Below, in pieces: positions 1-7,197 of a DNA stretch of 50,202 nucleotides. The stretch lies in contig JBPCKC010000082.1 in NCBI GenBank assembly GCA_051004675.1, positions 1-50,202 of the forward strand, in the 5' to 3' direction. Source of the DNA: JBDTSW01 sp051004675. GTDB taxonomy: Bacteria; Actinomycetota; Thermoleophilia; Solirubrobacterales; 70-9. A program made the position numbers and the translations under genes. Below the pieces are notes generated by a model. It searched no databases. It was not told where the DNA came from and saw only the letters and a list, made by a program, of their open reading frames with translations. The first letter of the stretch is position 1, and every line of letters begins with the position of its first letter.

Positions 1-40
1 TGTGCATGGGTTCTTTTTTTTGTTCGGTTGCCCCGCTCAT

Positions 41-199
41 TTACTTCTTCGAGGGCGGTGGGCTTTCGGGGGGCGGTTCGGGCTCGCCCCCGACCAGAAG
101 CACCAACCCCCCGGCGCCCTTTCGACGCAGCTCCGCCGCGCAGTTGGCGGCGGCCATCCCGCCGCCGACCAGCAGGAAGTCGACCCGGCGATCGCTCAC
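41..199 (-). pseudogene. FAD-dependent pyridine-nucleotide oxidoreductase, broken N-terminal fragment
   Basis: The GTG at 199 opens a reading frame of 52 residues. It begins with the dinucleotide-binding start DFLLVGGGMAAANCAAELRR and reaches a PP-x-SKK segment, which matches the PPYxRPPLSK motif that follows the first FAD-binding strand in this family. The frame then meets TAA at 41-43 while family members continue for about 350 more residues. Several residues around the break look wrong for the family (PPPESPPPS where PPYERPPLS is expected), and a T8 homopolymer lies at 14-21. I infer either contig-end sequence errors or a real nonsense mutation. The gene would run off the left edge. It lies 56 bases downstream of the RCK gene on the same strand. 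Confidence 0.5.
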
Positions 200-255
200 G
201 CGCCACACGCCACGCCGCCGGCGCCGCCCCTGCCGCACGCCACGCCGCAGGCCAC

Positions 256-942
256 TCAGCCGCCGGTCGCGGCCGCCCCGTCGGGGCCGAAGTACGCGGT
301 CAGGTCCTCCTCGACCGTCGGGTCGAGCACGGCGAGGATCTCGTCGCCCGACTGGAGCACCGTGTCGGGCCCCGGCACGAACCCGCGGTCCTCGCGCAGC
401 ACCGAGATCAGGAGGCTCCCCTCGGGCATCTCGAGGTCGCTCACGCGGACCCCGTGCGCCTTCGAGTTCACGGGCAGCAGCATCTCGATGATCTCCAGGC
501 GCTGCTCGGGCAGGTCGAGCAAATGCACCAGGCCGTACTCCGGCACCTCGTGCTCGATCAGCCGCAAAATCAAGTCCGTCGCCGAAACAACGGGCTTCAC
601 CCCCAGCAACTCGAACCACTGCTTGTTACGCGGGTTGTTCACGCGGGAGATCGTGCGCTCGCACAGGTACTTCTCCTTGGCGACCTGGGAGATCAGCACG
701 TTGTCCTCGTCGTCGCCGGTGACAGCGATCACCATGTCGGCCCTGGTGATGCCCGCTCGCTCCAGCACCCACAGCTCCGACGCGTCGCCGTACTGGATGT
801 TGTGCTCGAGCTCCTGCTCGACGGTCGCATAGCGATCCCTGTCGTTCTCGATCAAGGTCACCTCGTGCCCCTTGTCGAGCAGCTCCCGCGCCAGGTTCCA
901 GCCCACCTTCCCGGCCCCGACGATGATCACGTACATGCCCAT
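256..942 (-). CDS. TrkA/Ktr-type RCK protein (RCK_N + RCK_C)
   Basis: This 228-residue cytoplasmic protein has the two-domain layout of potassium-channel regulatory subunits. An N-terminal Rossmann RCK domain (about residues 1-130) starts with VIIVGAGKVGWNLA, with an acidic residue ending strand 2 (LIENDRDR). A TrkA-C domain follows (about 140-220) with PEGSLLISVLR and LQSGDEILAVL. Known members gate Trk or Ktr potassium transporters in response to NAD(H) or nucleotides. The ATG overlaps the stop of the upstream RCK gene by one base (TGATG), so the two are probably made together. No Trk or Ktr membrane subunit is in the window, so the channel partner is unknown. Confidence 0.85.
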   Translation of the reverse strand: MGMYVIIVGAGKVGWNLARELLDKGHEVTLIENDRDRYATVEQELEHNIQYGDASELWVLERAGITRADMVIAVTGDDEDNVLISQVAKEKYLCERTISRVNNPRNKQWFELLGVKPVVSATDLILRLIEHEVPEYGLVHLLDLPEQRLEIIEMLLPVNSKAHGVRVSDLEMPEGSLLISVLREDRGFVPGPDTVLQSGDEILAVLDPTVEEDLTAYFGPDGAAATGG

Positions 943-1403
943 CAGCCGCTCGGCGCCTCAGCCCCGGCGGGCGTGTCGCCGGCCGCCTCGCGTACCTCGC
1001 CGATCAGCATGTCGATCGCCACCCGCGTCGGGCAGATCGTGTGTACGCCCTGCGACTCGTACCACTCGGCCCGGTATGGATCGAGGATGCGGGCGATGAC
1101 GGTAGGTACCTCGAAGCGGCGCTTCGCGATCTGGGCGATCACCAAATTCGTGTTGTCGCCGTCGGTCGCGGCGACGAAGGCGTCGGCGGTCGCGATGCCG
1201 GCCTCCTCGAGCGCCTCGATCTCGAGGCCCGTGCCCACCGTGTAGCGCCCACCCATGTCCTCCCACGACTTCTCGAGCCCGATCTCGAGCCGGGCGTGCG
1301 ACTCCGGGTCCTCGTCCAGGCAGGAGACCGTGTGGCCTTCCTGCAACATGGTCCTGGCCACGCTGGAGCCGACCCGCCCGATGCCGACGATGAGGATGAA
1401 CAT
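942..1403 (-). CDS. Single-domain RCK_N protein
   Basis: This 153-residue protein is an RCK/TrkA N-terminal Rossmann domain alone. It starts MFILIVGIGRVGSSVA, has acidic residues after strand 2 (CLDEDPES), and contains the conserved NTNLVIAQIAKRRF helix. It stops shortly after the Rossmann fold with a short Ala/Gly/Pro tail, so the ligand-binding RCK_C domain is absent. It precedes a complete RCK protein and overlaps it by one base. I infer that the two form a hetero-oligomeric gating ring or NAD sensor. The start is supported by TAGTAT seven bases upstream of the ATG, without a Shine-Dalgarno sequence. Confidence 0.8.
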   Translation of the reverse strand: MFILIVGIGRVGSSVARTMLQEGHTVSCLDEDPESHARLEIGLEKSWEDMGGRYTVGTGLEIEALEEAGIATADAFVAATDGDNTNLVIAQIAKRRFEVPTVIARILDPYRAEWYESQGVHTICPTRVAIDMLIGEVREAAGDTPAGAEAPSG

Positions 1404-1410
1404 CGCTCGG

Positions 1411-1416
1411 ATACTA
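1411..1416 (-). promoter_or_regulatory. -10 hexamer of a leaderless promoter (RCK pair)
   Basis: TAGTAT on the minus strand lies 7 bases before the ATG at 1403. Transcription would begin at or within a base or two of the start codon. Confidence 0.5.
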
Positions 1417-1434
1417 GTTCGCGCCCCGCGCGCG

Positions 1435-3453
1435 CTACTGCTGGCTCACCGGCGGCCGCTTGCGCGGGTCGAACGCCGGCCGCTCATCCGGGTCGGACGC
1501 GGGCGCCGTGAGCAGCACTCCCCCGGGCGCCTTGTCGAGCACGTAAGCCGTCACCGGACCGATCTCGGCCGGGCGCGAACCCCCCACCCCGCCCAGCACG
1601 GGCCCGCCGCGGATCCGTGTCGGCGGCTCGGCGCCCATCACGATCAGCTCCACGTCGCGCTCCCGCGCCGCCTGCACGATCCCGGAGCCGACGTCGCGCG
1701 CGCGAATGACCGACGTCGCCACCTCGACTGTGTCGTACTCCTCGCCGACCTCCTGTGCTCGCGCCAGCGCCCGGTTGGCCACCTCCATGCGCGCTGTCGG
1801 GGGCGGCGCGCCGAGCGAAAGGGTGAGCGGGACCTCCACCACATAGACCACCTCGAGGCGGGGCACGTCCCCGCCGGGCCCATCGGTCGCCGCCGCGAGC
1901 CGACCCGCCGTGCTCACGATGTCGTCGTCGAGCGGCGTGCCGAACACGGGAACCAGCATGCCGCCGTATTCCAACTCCGGCACGTCCTTCGCGAGCGCGC
2001 TCGCCGGCACGCTCACCCGCTTGGTCAGCGACGTCTTCTCCACGCCAAGGCGGTAGACGACGTACGCCCCGAGGCCGAACAGCATCCAGGCCCCGCCGAT
2101 GTAACGCGCCTCGTCGTGGAACAGCAGCACCGTGATCCAGGCGCCGATCGTGAGCGCTCCCGCCACGAGGGCCGGCACGGGCACGTCCGTGCCGCGCCAG
2201 CCGACGTTCAGGGGAACCCGGAAGGGACGCTCCCGATCGGGATCGCTGAAGCGCAGCCGCACCAGCGAGAGATGCGCGATCGCGAACGCAATCGTCGCGC
2301 CGAACGCGTAGAGCCCGCCGAGGAAGAGCACGTCCCCGGGGATCACCAGGCCGAACGCGATCACCGCGGCGATCAGGATCGCCACGTGGGGCGTCGTCCA
2401 CCGCTTGTTCAACTTGCCCAGCCAGCTCGGGATCTGGCGATTCGTGGCGAGCGTGTAGGTATGGCGCGAGAGCCCGAGCATCGAGGTGCTCGCGGCCCAG
2501 GCCAGCACGAGGGGCGCGACGACCACCACCGCGCCACGCATGACCTCGGCCACCCATCCCGGCTCGTAGCTTGTAACGACGCCGAGGATGGGCTCCTCCA
2601 GGTAGCTCGTCGCCAGGGCGGTCGTGGGGCCGTCCGCCCCGGCCACGACCGGGACCGCCATCACCGAGATCACGGCCACCCCCGTGTACAGGATCGGCAC
2701 GATCGCGACGCCGGCGGCAACCAGCCGTTTGAGGTCGGCCCCCTCGAACTCCAGGTCGGGGGCGAGGTCCGAGGCGGCCTCGATCCCCGCGTAGGCGACC
2801 GTCGCGATCACCCCCGCGTAGAGCACATCCTCCAGGGAGGGGCTCGCGAACAGGTCGAGCTCGGCGGTGAGGGCCGACGCGTCGAACGAGGTGAGCGCCC
2901 CCACCACGACCACGGCGATCAGAAGCGCCACGCCGCCGATCGCGATCGCCGTGAGCAGAAGCTGGCGCGCCGCGCCGGAGAAGCCGACGATGTTGATCGC
3001 CGACACCGCCGCGATCACGACGCCCGCGGTGATGAGCTCGGCGGCGCCCTCCCCGAACGATGCCGAGATCGGCGTCAGGTAGTGCGGGACCGAGATCGCC
3101 GCCAGGGCGACGACGATCAGGTAGTCGATCAGGATGGCCCACCCGGCTACGAACGAGACCAGCTCGTTGAACGCATGGCGAGCGAGCGTTGATGACCCAC
3201 CGCGCTCCCGGAACATCGCGGCACCCTCGATGTAGGTCATCGCGTTGAGCATGAAGACGATCCCAACGCCGAGGAAGATGAGCGGCGTGAGCGCCAGGCC
3301 CCGGTCGGCGACGAGGCCGATCGAGAAGTAGATCGAGAACCCGATGGCCGAGTACGAGACGGCGAAGAGCCACGGCACGCCCAGCGCTCGGCGGGCGAGA
3401 ATGCGAGCCGGCGCCCGCCTGGCCGGCCGGCGTCCCTCCTCTTCCTCGCTCAC
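1435..3453 (-). CDS. APC-superfamily permease with C-terminal UspA-like domain
   Basis: This 672-residue inner-membrane protein has a basic N-terminus followed by about 12 hydrophobic segments (about residues 25-470) typical of amino acid/polyamine/organocation transporters, including the TM1 region AVSYSAIGFSIYFSIG and FRERGGSSTLARHAFNE after TM2. From about 500 to 672 it carries a soluble universal-stress-protein-like domain with strand VELIVMGAE and a Gly-rich loop resembling the USP nucleotide motif. The substrate cannot be read from the sequence; amino acid, polyamine and ion uptake are all possible. The GTG at 3453 sits in a GTGA overlap with the small upstream gene. A paralogue lies just upstream at 3655-5592. 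Confidence 0.85.
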   Translation of the reverse strand: MSEEEEGRRPARRAPARILARRALGVPWLFAVSYSAIGFSIYFSIGLVADRGLALTPLIFLGVGIVFMLNAMTYIEGAAMFRERGGSSTLARHAFNELVSFVAGWAILIDYLIVVALAAISVPHYLTPISASFGEGAAELITAGVVIAAVSAINIVGFSGAARQLLLTAIAIGGVALLIAVVVVGALTSFDASALTAELDLFASPSLEDVLYAGVIATVAYAGIEAASDLAPDLEFEGADLKRLVAAGVAIVPILYTGVAVISVMAVPVVAGADGPTTALATSYLEEPILGVVTSYEPGWVAEVMRGAVVVVAPLVLAWAASTSMLGLSRHTYTLATNRQIPSWLGKLNKRWTTPHVAILIAAVIAFGLVIPGDVLFLGGLYAFGATIAFAIAHLSLVRLRFSDPDRERPFRVPLNVGWRGTDVPVPALVAGALTIGAWITVLLFHDEARYIGGAWMLFGLGAYVVYRLGVEKTSLTKRVSVPASALAKDVPELEYGGMLVPVFGTPLDDDIVSTAGRLAAATDGPGGDVPRLEVVYVVEVPLTLSLGAPPPTARMEVANRALARAQEVGEEYDTVEVATSVIRARDVGSGIVQAARERDVELIVMGAEPPTRIRGGPVLGGVGGSRPAEIGPVTAYVLDKAPGGVLLTAPASDPDERPAFDPRKRPPVSQQ

Positions 3454-3644
3454 GTGTGTGGCCGCGAGGCGAGGTAAAGACGCCCGGCGCCGAGCCCGGT
3501 GAAGACGATGCCCAGCAGCACGCCGAGGGAGAGCGGGCCGCCCCCGTTGACGATGGTGACGACCAGGATCGTGATCCCAAAGGCGGCGATGACCCCCGCG
3601 AACAGGCGCGAGACCGCACGGTAGAGCTGCTCGTGAGCCTCCAC
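3450..3644 (-). CDS. Small membrane protein between two APC permeases
   Basis: I do not recognise a family. The 64-residue protein begins at GTG 3644 (VEAHEQLYRAVSRLFAG). It has two hydrophobic helices, about 15-32 and 38-57, joined by a short Asn-Gly-Gly-Gly turn. A longer in-frame reading back to 3728 would enter the end of the upstream permease gene and is Pro/Ser-rich, so I reject it. The gene starts 10 bases after the upstream permease stop, and its own stop overlaps the next GTG start by four bases. It may therefore be a small accessory subunit of one or both permeases (inference). Confidence 0.65.
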   Translation of the reverse strand: MEAHEQLYRAVSRLFAGVIAAFGITILVVTIVNGGGPLSLGVLLGIVFTGLGAGRLYLASRPHT

Positions 3645-3654
3645 GAAGGGGATT

Positions 3655-5592
3655 CTAGGTTCGCGCCCCGGGGGCCGTGGGAGAGGCGGGTACGGCGGCG
3701 GGCTCGGGCTGCGCCGAGACGAGCACACGGCACGGGCGCTCCGCGAGGACCGTCTTCAGCGCGCGGGTGTAAAGCGGGGTCCCGTTGCGGTAGCCGAGCT
3801 GCATCACGATCGCCGTTGCCTTGCGCTCGCGCGCGGTCTTGATGATCGCCGAGCCCGCCTGCCCGGGCCGCACGCGCTGGACCTCCCCCGTCACGCGCCG
3901 CCCGCAGATCAGCTTCGCCCGCTCGATCTTGCTTTGGGCCTCGCTCTCGGCGGCGCGGACCTCGGCATCGATCGGCAGGTTCGTGGGCACCTCCATGAGC
4001 GAGACCACGTGGATCGCGCGCCTGCGCTTGGCGGCCAGCGCCTTGGCCATCGCGACGGTCTCCTCCGAGAACGGCTGGCCCTCCTCGAAGCCCACGATCA
4101 CGCCCTCGTACTCCACCTCCTGCACGCCGAGGGGCTCGAGGCTCTCCACCTTCACGGTGTCCTTGAGCGGCAGGCCCTGGTGGCGGCGGTAGAGGACGTA
4201 GAGGGTCATCCCCACCGCCATCCAGCCGCCGCCGGCAAGCAGGATTACCGGGTCGAGCGCCATCGCGACCACGAACGCTGCGGCGGTCCCAAGCCCGCCC
4301 AGGATCGCGGTCGGGGGTACGTTCACGCCCCGGATGCGCACGTTGCCCGGTGGGCGCCACAGCCGCCTGCCGTCCTGCGCCTCCTTCGCGTCGCGCTCGG
4401 CCAGCGGATGCAGCTTGCGCAGCCGGATCACCGCGACGTGGGCGATGGTGAACGACAGCGTCGCGCCGAACGAGTACAGGGTGGCGAGGAAGGTGAGCTG
4501 GCCCGGCACGATCGTGAGCGCGGCGAACCCCGAGAACACGAGGATCGCGACATACGGCGTCTTGAACCTCGGGTGCACCTGGCGCAGGCGCTCGGGTAGC
4601 TGGCGATGCTGGCCCATCGAGAACGTGAGGCGTGAGACCCCGATCAGACCCGCGTTGGTCGCGATCAGGAGAATCACCGCGGCGAGGATGCCCACGTAGA
4701 CCTCGAGCGCCTCCGTGAGCCCCGCCGACAGGCCCAGGTTCTCGACGATGCCCAGCACCGGATCGTCCGCGTACTCGGTCCCGAGCGCGGTCGTGTACTC
4801 CCCGTCGGACCCCTGCGTAACCGGCATCGCGGAGAGCGCGATCGCCGGCAGCAGCGCGTAGAGGCCGATCACGGCCGCCACCACCGCGCCCACCGCGCGC
4901 GGGATCGTCCGGGCGGCGTCCTTGGCCTCCTCGGCCATGTTCGAGATCGTCTCGATCCCCGTGTAGGCCACCATCCCCACTGCGATCCCCAGCGCGAAGT
5001 CGCCCCAGGACGGCACCGTGCCGAGCTGGACCTGCGAGACGAGCAGGTCGGTGTCGAGGACGATGGCGATCCCGATCACCACCAGGACCACCTGTGTCAG
5101 CAGGTCGGCGATGGCGAGCACGAAGTTGAGGCGCGCTGACTCCTCGGTGCCCCTGATGTTGAGCAGGGCGAGCAGCGCCACCAGGACGATGCCGAAGATG
5201 ATGTCGCCGGGCCCGTGGCCGAGCGGCTCCCAGAAGACGGCGAGGTAGTGCGGCACGAAGTACGCGGAGATCGCGATCGTGACGATGTAGGTCAGCATCT
5301 GGCCCCACGCGGCGAAGAAGCTCACCACCTCGTTGAACGCGTGGCGCGCGAAGCTCGACGAGCCGCCCGCCTCCGGGAACATCACGGTCGCCTCCGCGTA
5401 GGACGCCGCGGTGAACGCGAAGATGAGGCCCGCGATCAGGAACGTGATCGGCGTCAGGCCCAGCGCGTAGAGCGCGACGACCCCCAGCGCGTAGTAGATC
5501 GATGAGCCCACGTTTCCGTAGGCAGCCGCGAACAGCGCCCCCGTGCCGTGGACGCGGCGAAGGGCCTGCTCTCGTGGGTGCCGCTCGGCCAC
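3655..5592 (-). CDS. APC-superfamily permease with C-terminal UspA-like domain
   Basis: This 645-residue inner-membrane protein is a paralogue of the 1435-3453 product. About 12 membrane segments (about 15-470) are followed by a soluble alpha/beta domain (about 490-620) with the USP-like strands VQEVEYEGVIVGFEEG and KATAIVMQLGYRNG. The nucleotide-binding loop is less Gly-rich than in classical UspA, so ATP binding is doubtful. TM1 reads AAYGNVGSSIYYALG. This resembles the FASDALSS segment of the KimA potassium importer but lacks its Asp, so I do not call it KimA. The GTG start at 5592 has TATAGT nine bases upstream and is probably leaderless. The gene is divergent from gloA with only 25 bases between them. 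Confidence 0.85.
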   Translation of the reverse strand: MAERHPREQALRRVHGTGALFAAAYGNVGSSIYYALGVVALYALGLTPITFLIAGLIFAFTAASYAEATVMFPEAGGSSSFARHAFNEVVSFFAAWGQMLTYIVTIAISAYFVPHYLAVFWEPLGHGPGDIIFGIVLVALLALLNIRGTEESARLNFVLAIADLLTQVVLVVIGIAIVLDTDLLVSQVQLGTVPSWGDFALGIAVGMVAYTGIETISNMAEEAKDAARTIPRAVGAVVAAVIGLYALLPAIALSAMPVTQGSDGEYTTALGTEYADDPVLGIVENLGLSAGLTEALEVYVGILAAVILLIATNAGLIGVSRLTFSMGQHRQLPERLRQVHPRFKTPYVAILVFSGFAALTIVPGQLTFLATLYSFGATLSFTIAHVAVIRLRKLHPLAERDAKEAQDGRRLWRPPGNVRIRGVNVPPTAILGGLGTAAAFVVAMALDPVILLAGGGWMAVGMTLYVLYRRHQGLPLKDTVKVESLEPLGVQEVEYEGVIVGFEEGQPFSEETVAMAKALAAKRRRAIHVVSLMEVPTNLPIDAEVRAAESEAQSKIERAKLICGRRVTGEVQRVRPGQAGSAIIKTARERKATAIVMQLGYRNGTPLYTRALKTVLAERPCRVLVSAQPEPAAVPASPTAPGART

Positions 5593-5601
5593 AGCGGCGT
5601 G

Positions 5602-5607
5602 ACTATA
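5602..5607 (-). promoter_or_regulatory. -10 hexamer of a leaderless promoter (APC-USP operon)
   Basis: TATAGT lies 9 bases before GTG 5592. It overlaps the plus-strand -10 element of gloA at 5606-5611. Confidence 0.5.
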
Positions 5608-5611
5608 GGGT
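5606..5611 (+). promoter_or_regulatory. -10 hexamer of a leaderless promoter (gloA)
   Basis: TAGGGT lies 6 bases before ATG 5618. Two bases are shared with the opposing -10 element, so the two promoters cannot be occupied together. Confidence 0.5.
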
Positions 5612-5617
5612 CACGGC

Positions 5618-5992
5618 ATGAGTGAGCTGATCCACACCTGCTGCCGGATCCTCGACCCGGAGAAGTCCGTCGCCTTCTACGAGAAGCTCGGCTTCGAGGA
5701 GGTGGGCCGCCACCCCATCCGCGACGAGGCGACCAACATCTTCATGGGCCTGCCCGGCGACGGCGCGCGCCTCGAGCTGACGCATAACCACGATGTCACG
5801 GAGCCGTACGAGATCGGCACCGGCTACGGCCACATCGCGATCACCGTCGAGGACCTCGACGGCACCCTCGAGCGCCTCGCCGAGCTGGGCATCGAGCCCG
5901 AGAAGCCGCCCTACTCAGTGCGCGAAGGCGGCTCGCGCCTCTGCTTCGTGCGCGATCCCGACGACTACCGGATCGAGCTGCTCGAGAAGTAG
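5618..5992 (+). CDS. gloA: Lactoylglutathione lyase-type glyoxalase I (VOC fold)
   Basis: This 124-residue protein has two beta-alpha-beta-beta-beta modules. The four expected metal ligands fall at His6, Glu53, His72 and Glu120, the same order and nearly the same spacing as in E. coli GlxI (His5, Glu56, His74, Glu122). The family isomerises the hemithioacetal of methylglyoxal and a thiol into a hydroxyacyl-thiol. Actinobacteria mostly use mycothiol or other thiols, so the true thiol is open. The 2-hydroxyacid dehydrogenase gene next door could consume lactate arising from this route (inference). Confidence 0.85.
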   Translation: MSELIHTCCRILDPEKSVAFYEKLGFEEVGRHPIRDEATNIFMGLPGDGARLELTHNHDVTEPYEIGTGYGHIAITVEDLDGTLERLAELGIEPEKPPYSVREGGSRLCFVRDPDDYRIELLEK

Positions 5993-6090
5993 CGCCAGAG
6001 AGCGGCGCCTCCCAGGTAGTAGCCGCCCGCGGCGGCGGCGATACCCAGCACGATTGACGCCGTCACATAGACGAGCGCACGAAGCGGCAC
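5965..6090 (-). CDS. Possible 41-residue single-helix membrane peptide
   Basis: GTG 6090 opens a short frame with one clear hydrophobic helix (LVYVTASIVLGIAAAAGGYY) and a polar end. It overlaps the 3' end of gloA on the opposite strand by 28 bases and follows the hydroxyacid dehydrogenase stop (6104) by 13 bases. No ribosome binding site is obvious and I know no family. Chance hydrophobicity in Ala/Gly/Val-coding GC-rich DNA is a serious alternative. Confidence 0.25.
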   Translation of the reverse strand: MPLRALVYVTASIVLGIAAAAGGYYLGGAALWRYFSSSSIR

Positions 6091-6103
6091 ATCGGGCGAA
6101 AGC

Positions 6104-7171
6104 TCACGCCCGGCGGCGCACGTGCCTACGCGTCACGTCCCCCGGCGTCGGGCAGCCCAGCAGCGTCAGACCGAGCTCGATCTCGGCCTTCAGGAGCTCG
6201 AGGACCCGCCGGGCGCCCGCCTCGCCGTCCACGGTGAGGCCCCAGAGGGCCGGCCGCCCGACGAGGACCGCGCTGGCGCCGAGGGCGAGTGCGGTGAGCA
6301 CGTCCCCCCCGCGCCGGATCCCGCCGTCCACGAGCACGGGCGCGCGTCCGGCGACCATGTCGGCCACGTCGCCGAGGACGTCGATCGTCGCGGGCACCCC
6401 GTCGAGCTGGCGCCCGCCGTGGTTGGAGACGATCACGCCCGCTGCCCCCGCCTCGACGGCCAGCTCGGCGTCGGCCGGCGCGATGACGCCCTTCAGCAGG
6501 ATCGGCAGCTCGCATCCCTCGACTAGGGCGGCGAGGCTGTCCCAGTCGAGGGAGGGGTCCACCAGGTCGAAGACCTCCTTGGGCGTGAGCGGCACGTCCG
6601 AGCCCACCGCCGCCTGCACGGCCGGGGCTGAGTGCTGGGTCTTCACGCCCGTGCGCAGGTCGCGCTCGCGGCGGCCGGCGCGCGGAGCGTCGACGGTGAG
6701 GGCGATCGCCTTGCAGCCCGACTCCACCGCCTCCGCGATGATCGCCTCCGTCACGGCCCGGTCGCGGAAGCAGTAAAGCTGAAGCCAGCGTTCCGTATCC
6801 GGGGCCGCCGCCGCCACGCTCGCGGGCGTCGCGTTGGCGATCGTGGAGAGGCACATCGCCGTCCCGGCCGCGCCCGCGGCCCGGGCCATCCCCTCCTCGC
6901 CGTCGGGGTGCGCGGCGCGCTGGAAGGCCACCGGGGCGACGAGCAGCGGCATCGAGAGCCTGCTGCCGAGCAGCTCGACCGACGCGTCCACGACCGAGAC
7001 GTCCACCAGCACCCGCGGGATCAGCTCCCACTCGGTGAACGCCTCGACGTTTCGCCTCAGGGTTCGCTCGTCGGCGGCCCCACCTGCGAAGTAGCCGAGA
7101 GGCCCCGGCTCGAGCTTGCTCGCTGCCAGGGCCTCGTAGTCGGCGACGTTGATCGGCTCGTCGACGTTCAC
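6104..7171 (-). CDS. FMN-dependent alpha-hydroxy acid dehydrogenase/oxidase
   Basis: This 355-residue protein has the single TIM-barrel domain of the lactate/glycolate oxidase family, which oxidises L-2-hydroxy acids to 2-oxo acids using FMN. Visible landmarks are the N-terminal GPLGYFAGGAADERT, the PLLVAPVAFQRAAHPDGE strand, LTVDAPRAGRRERD, the catalytic SNHGGRQLDG with the active-site His, and the phosphate-binding DGGIRRGGDVLTALALGA. The substrate (lactate, glycolate, long-chain hydroxy acid or mandelate) and the acceptor (oxygen or quinone) cannot be assigned. Its GTG has its own TAGGGT element 8 bases upstream, although hppA ends only 26 bases away. Confidence 0.9.
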   Translation of the reverse strand: MNVDEPINVADYEALAASKLEPGPLGYFAGGAADERTLRRNVEAFTEWELIPRVLVDVSVVDASVELLGSRLSMPLLVAPVAFQRAAHPDGEEGMARAAGAAGTAMCLSTIANATPASVAAAAPDTERWLQLYCFRDRAVTEAIIAEAVESGCKAIALTVDAPRAGRRERDLRTGVKTQHSAPAVQAAVGSDVPLTPKEVFDLVDPSLDWDSLAALVEGCELPILLKGVIAPADAELAVEAGAAGVIVSNHGGRQLDGVPATIDVLGDVADMVAGRAPVLVDGGIRRGGDVLTALALGASAVLVGRPALWGLTVDGEAGARRVLELLKAEIELGLTLLGCPTPGDVTRRHVRRRA

Positions 7172-7179
7172 GCCGTCGA

Positions 7180-7185
7180 ACCCTA
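7180..7185 (-). promoter_or_regulatory. -10 hexamer of a leaderless promoter (hydroxyacid dehydrogenase)
   Basis: TAGGGT lies 8 bases before GTG 7171, in the 26-base gap after hppA. Confidence 0.4.
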
Positions 7186-7197
7186 TGTCCGCGGCGC

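Noticed and set aside
1484..5308. 1274-codon open frame on the minus strand spanning both APC permease genes
   Set aside because: It is an alternate-frame artefact of GC-rich coding DNA. Its product is Arg/Gly/Ala-rich without domains, while the other frames give clean permeases.
3655..5592. Assignment of the permease as the c-di-AMP-regulated potassium importer KimA
   Set aside because: The topology (APC plus USP-like domain) fits, but the TM1 Asp of KimA is replaced (GNVGSS), so the substrate is left open.
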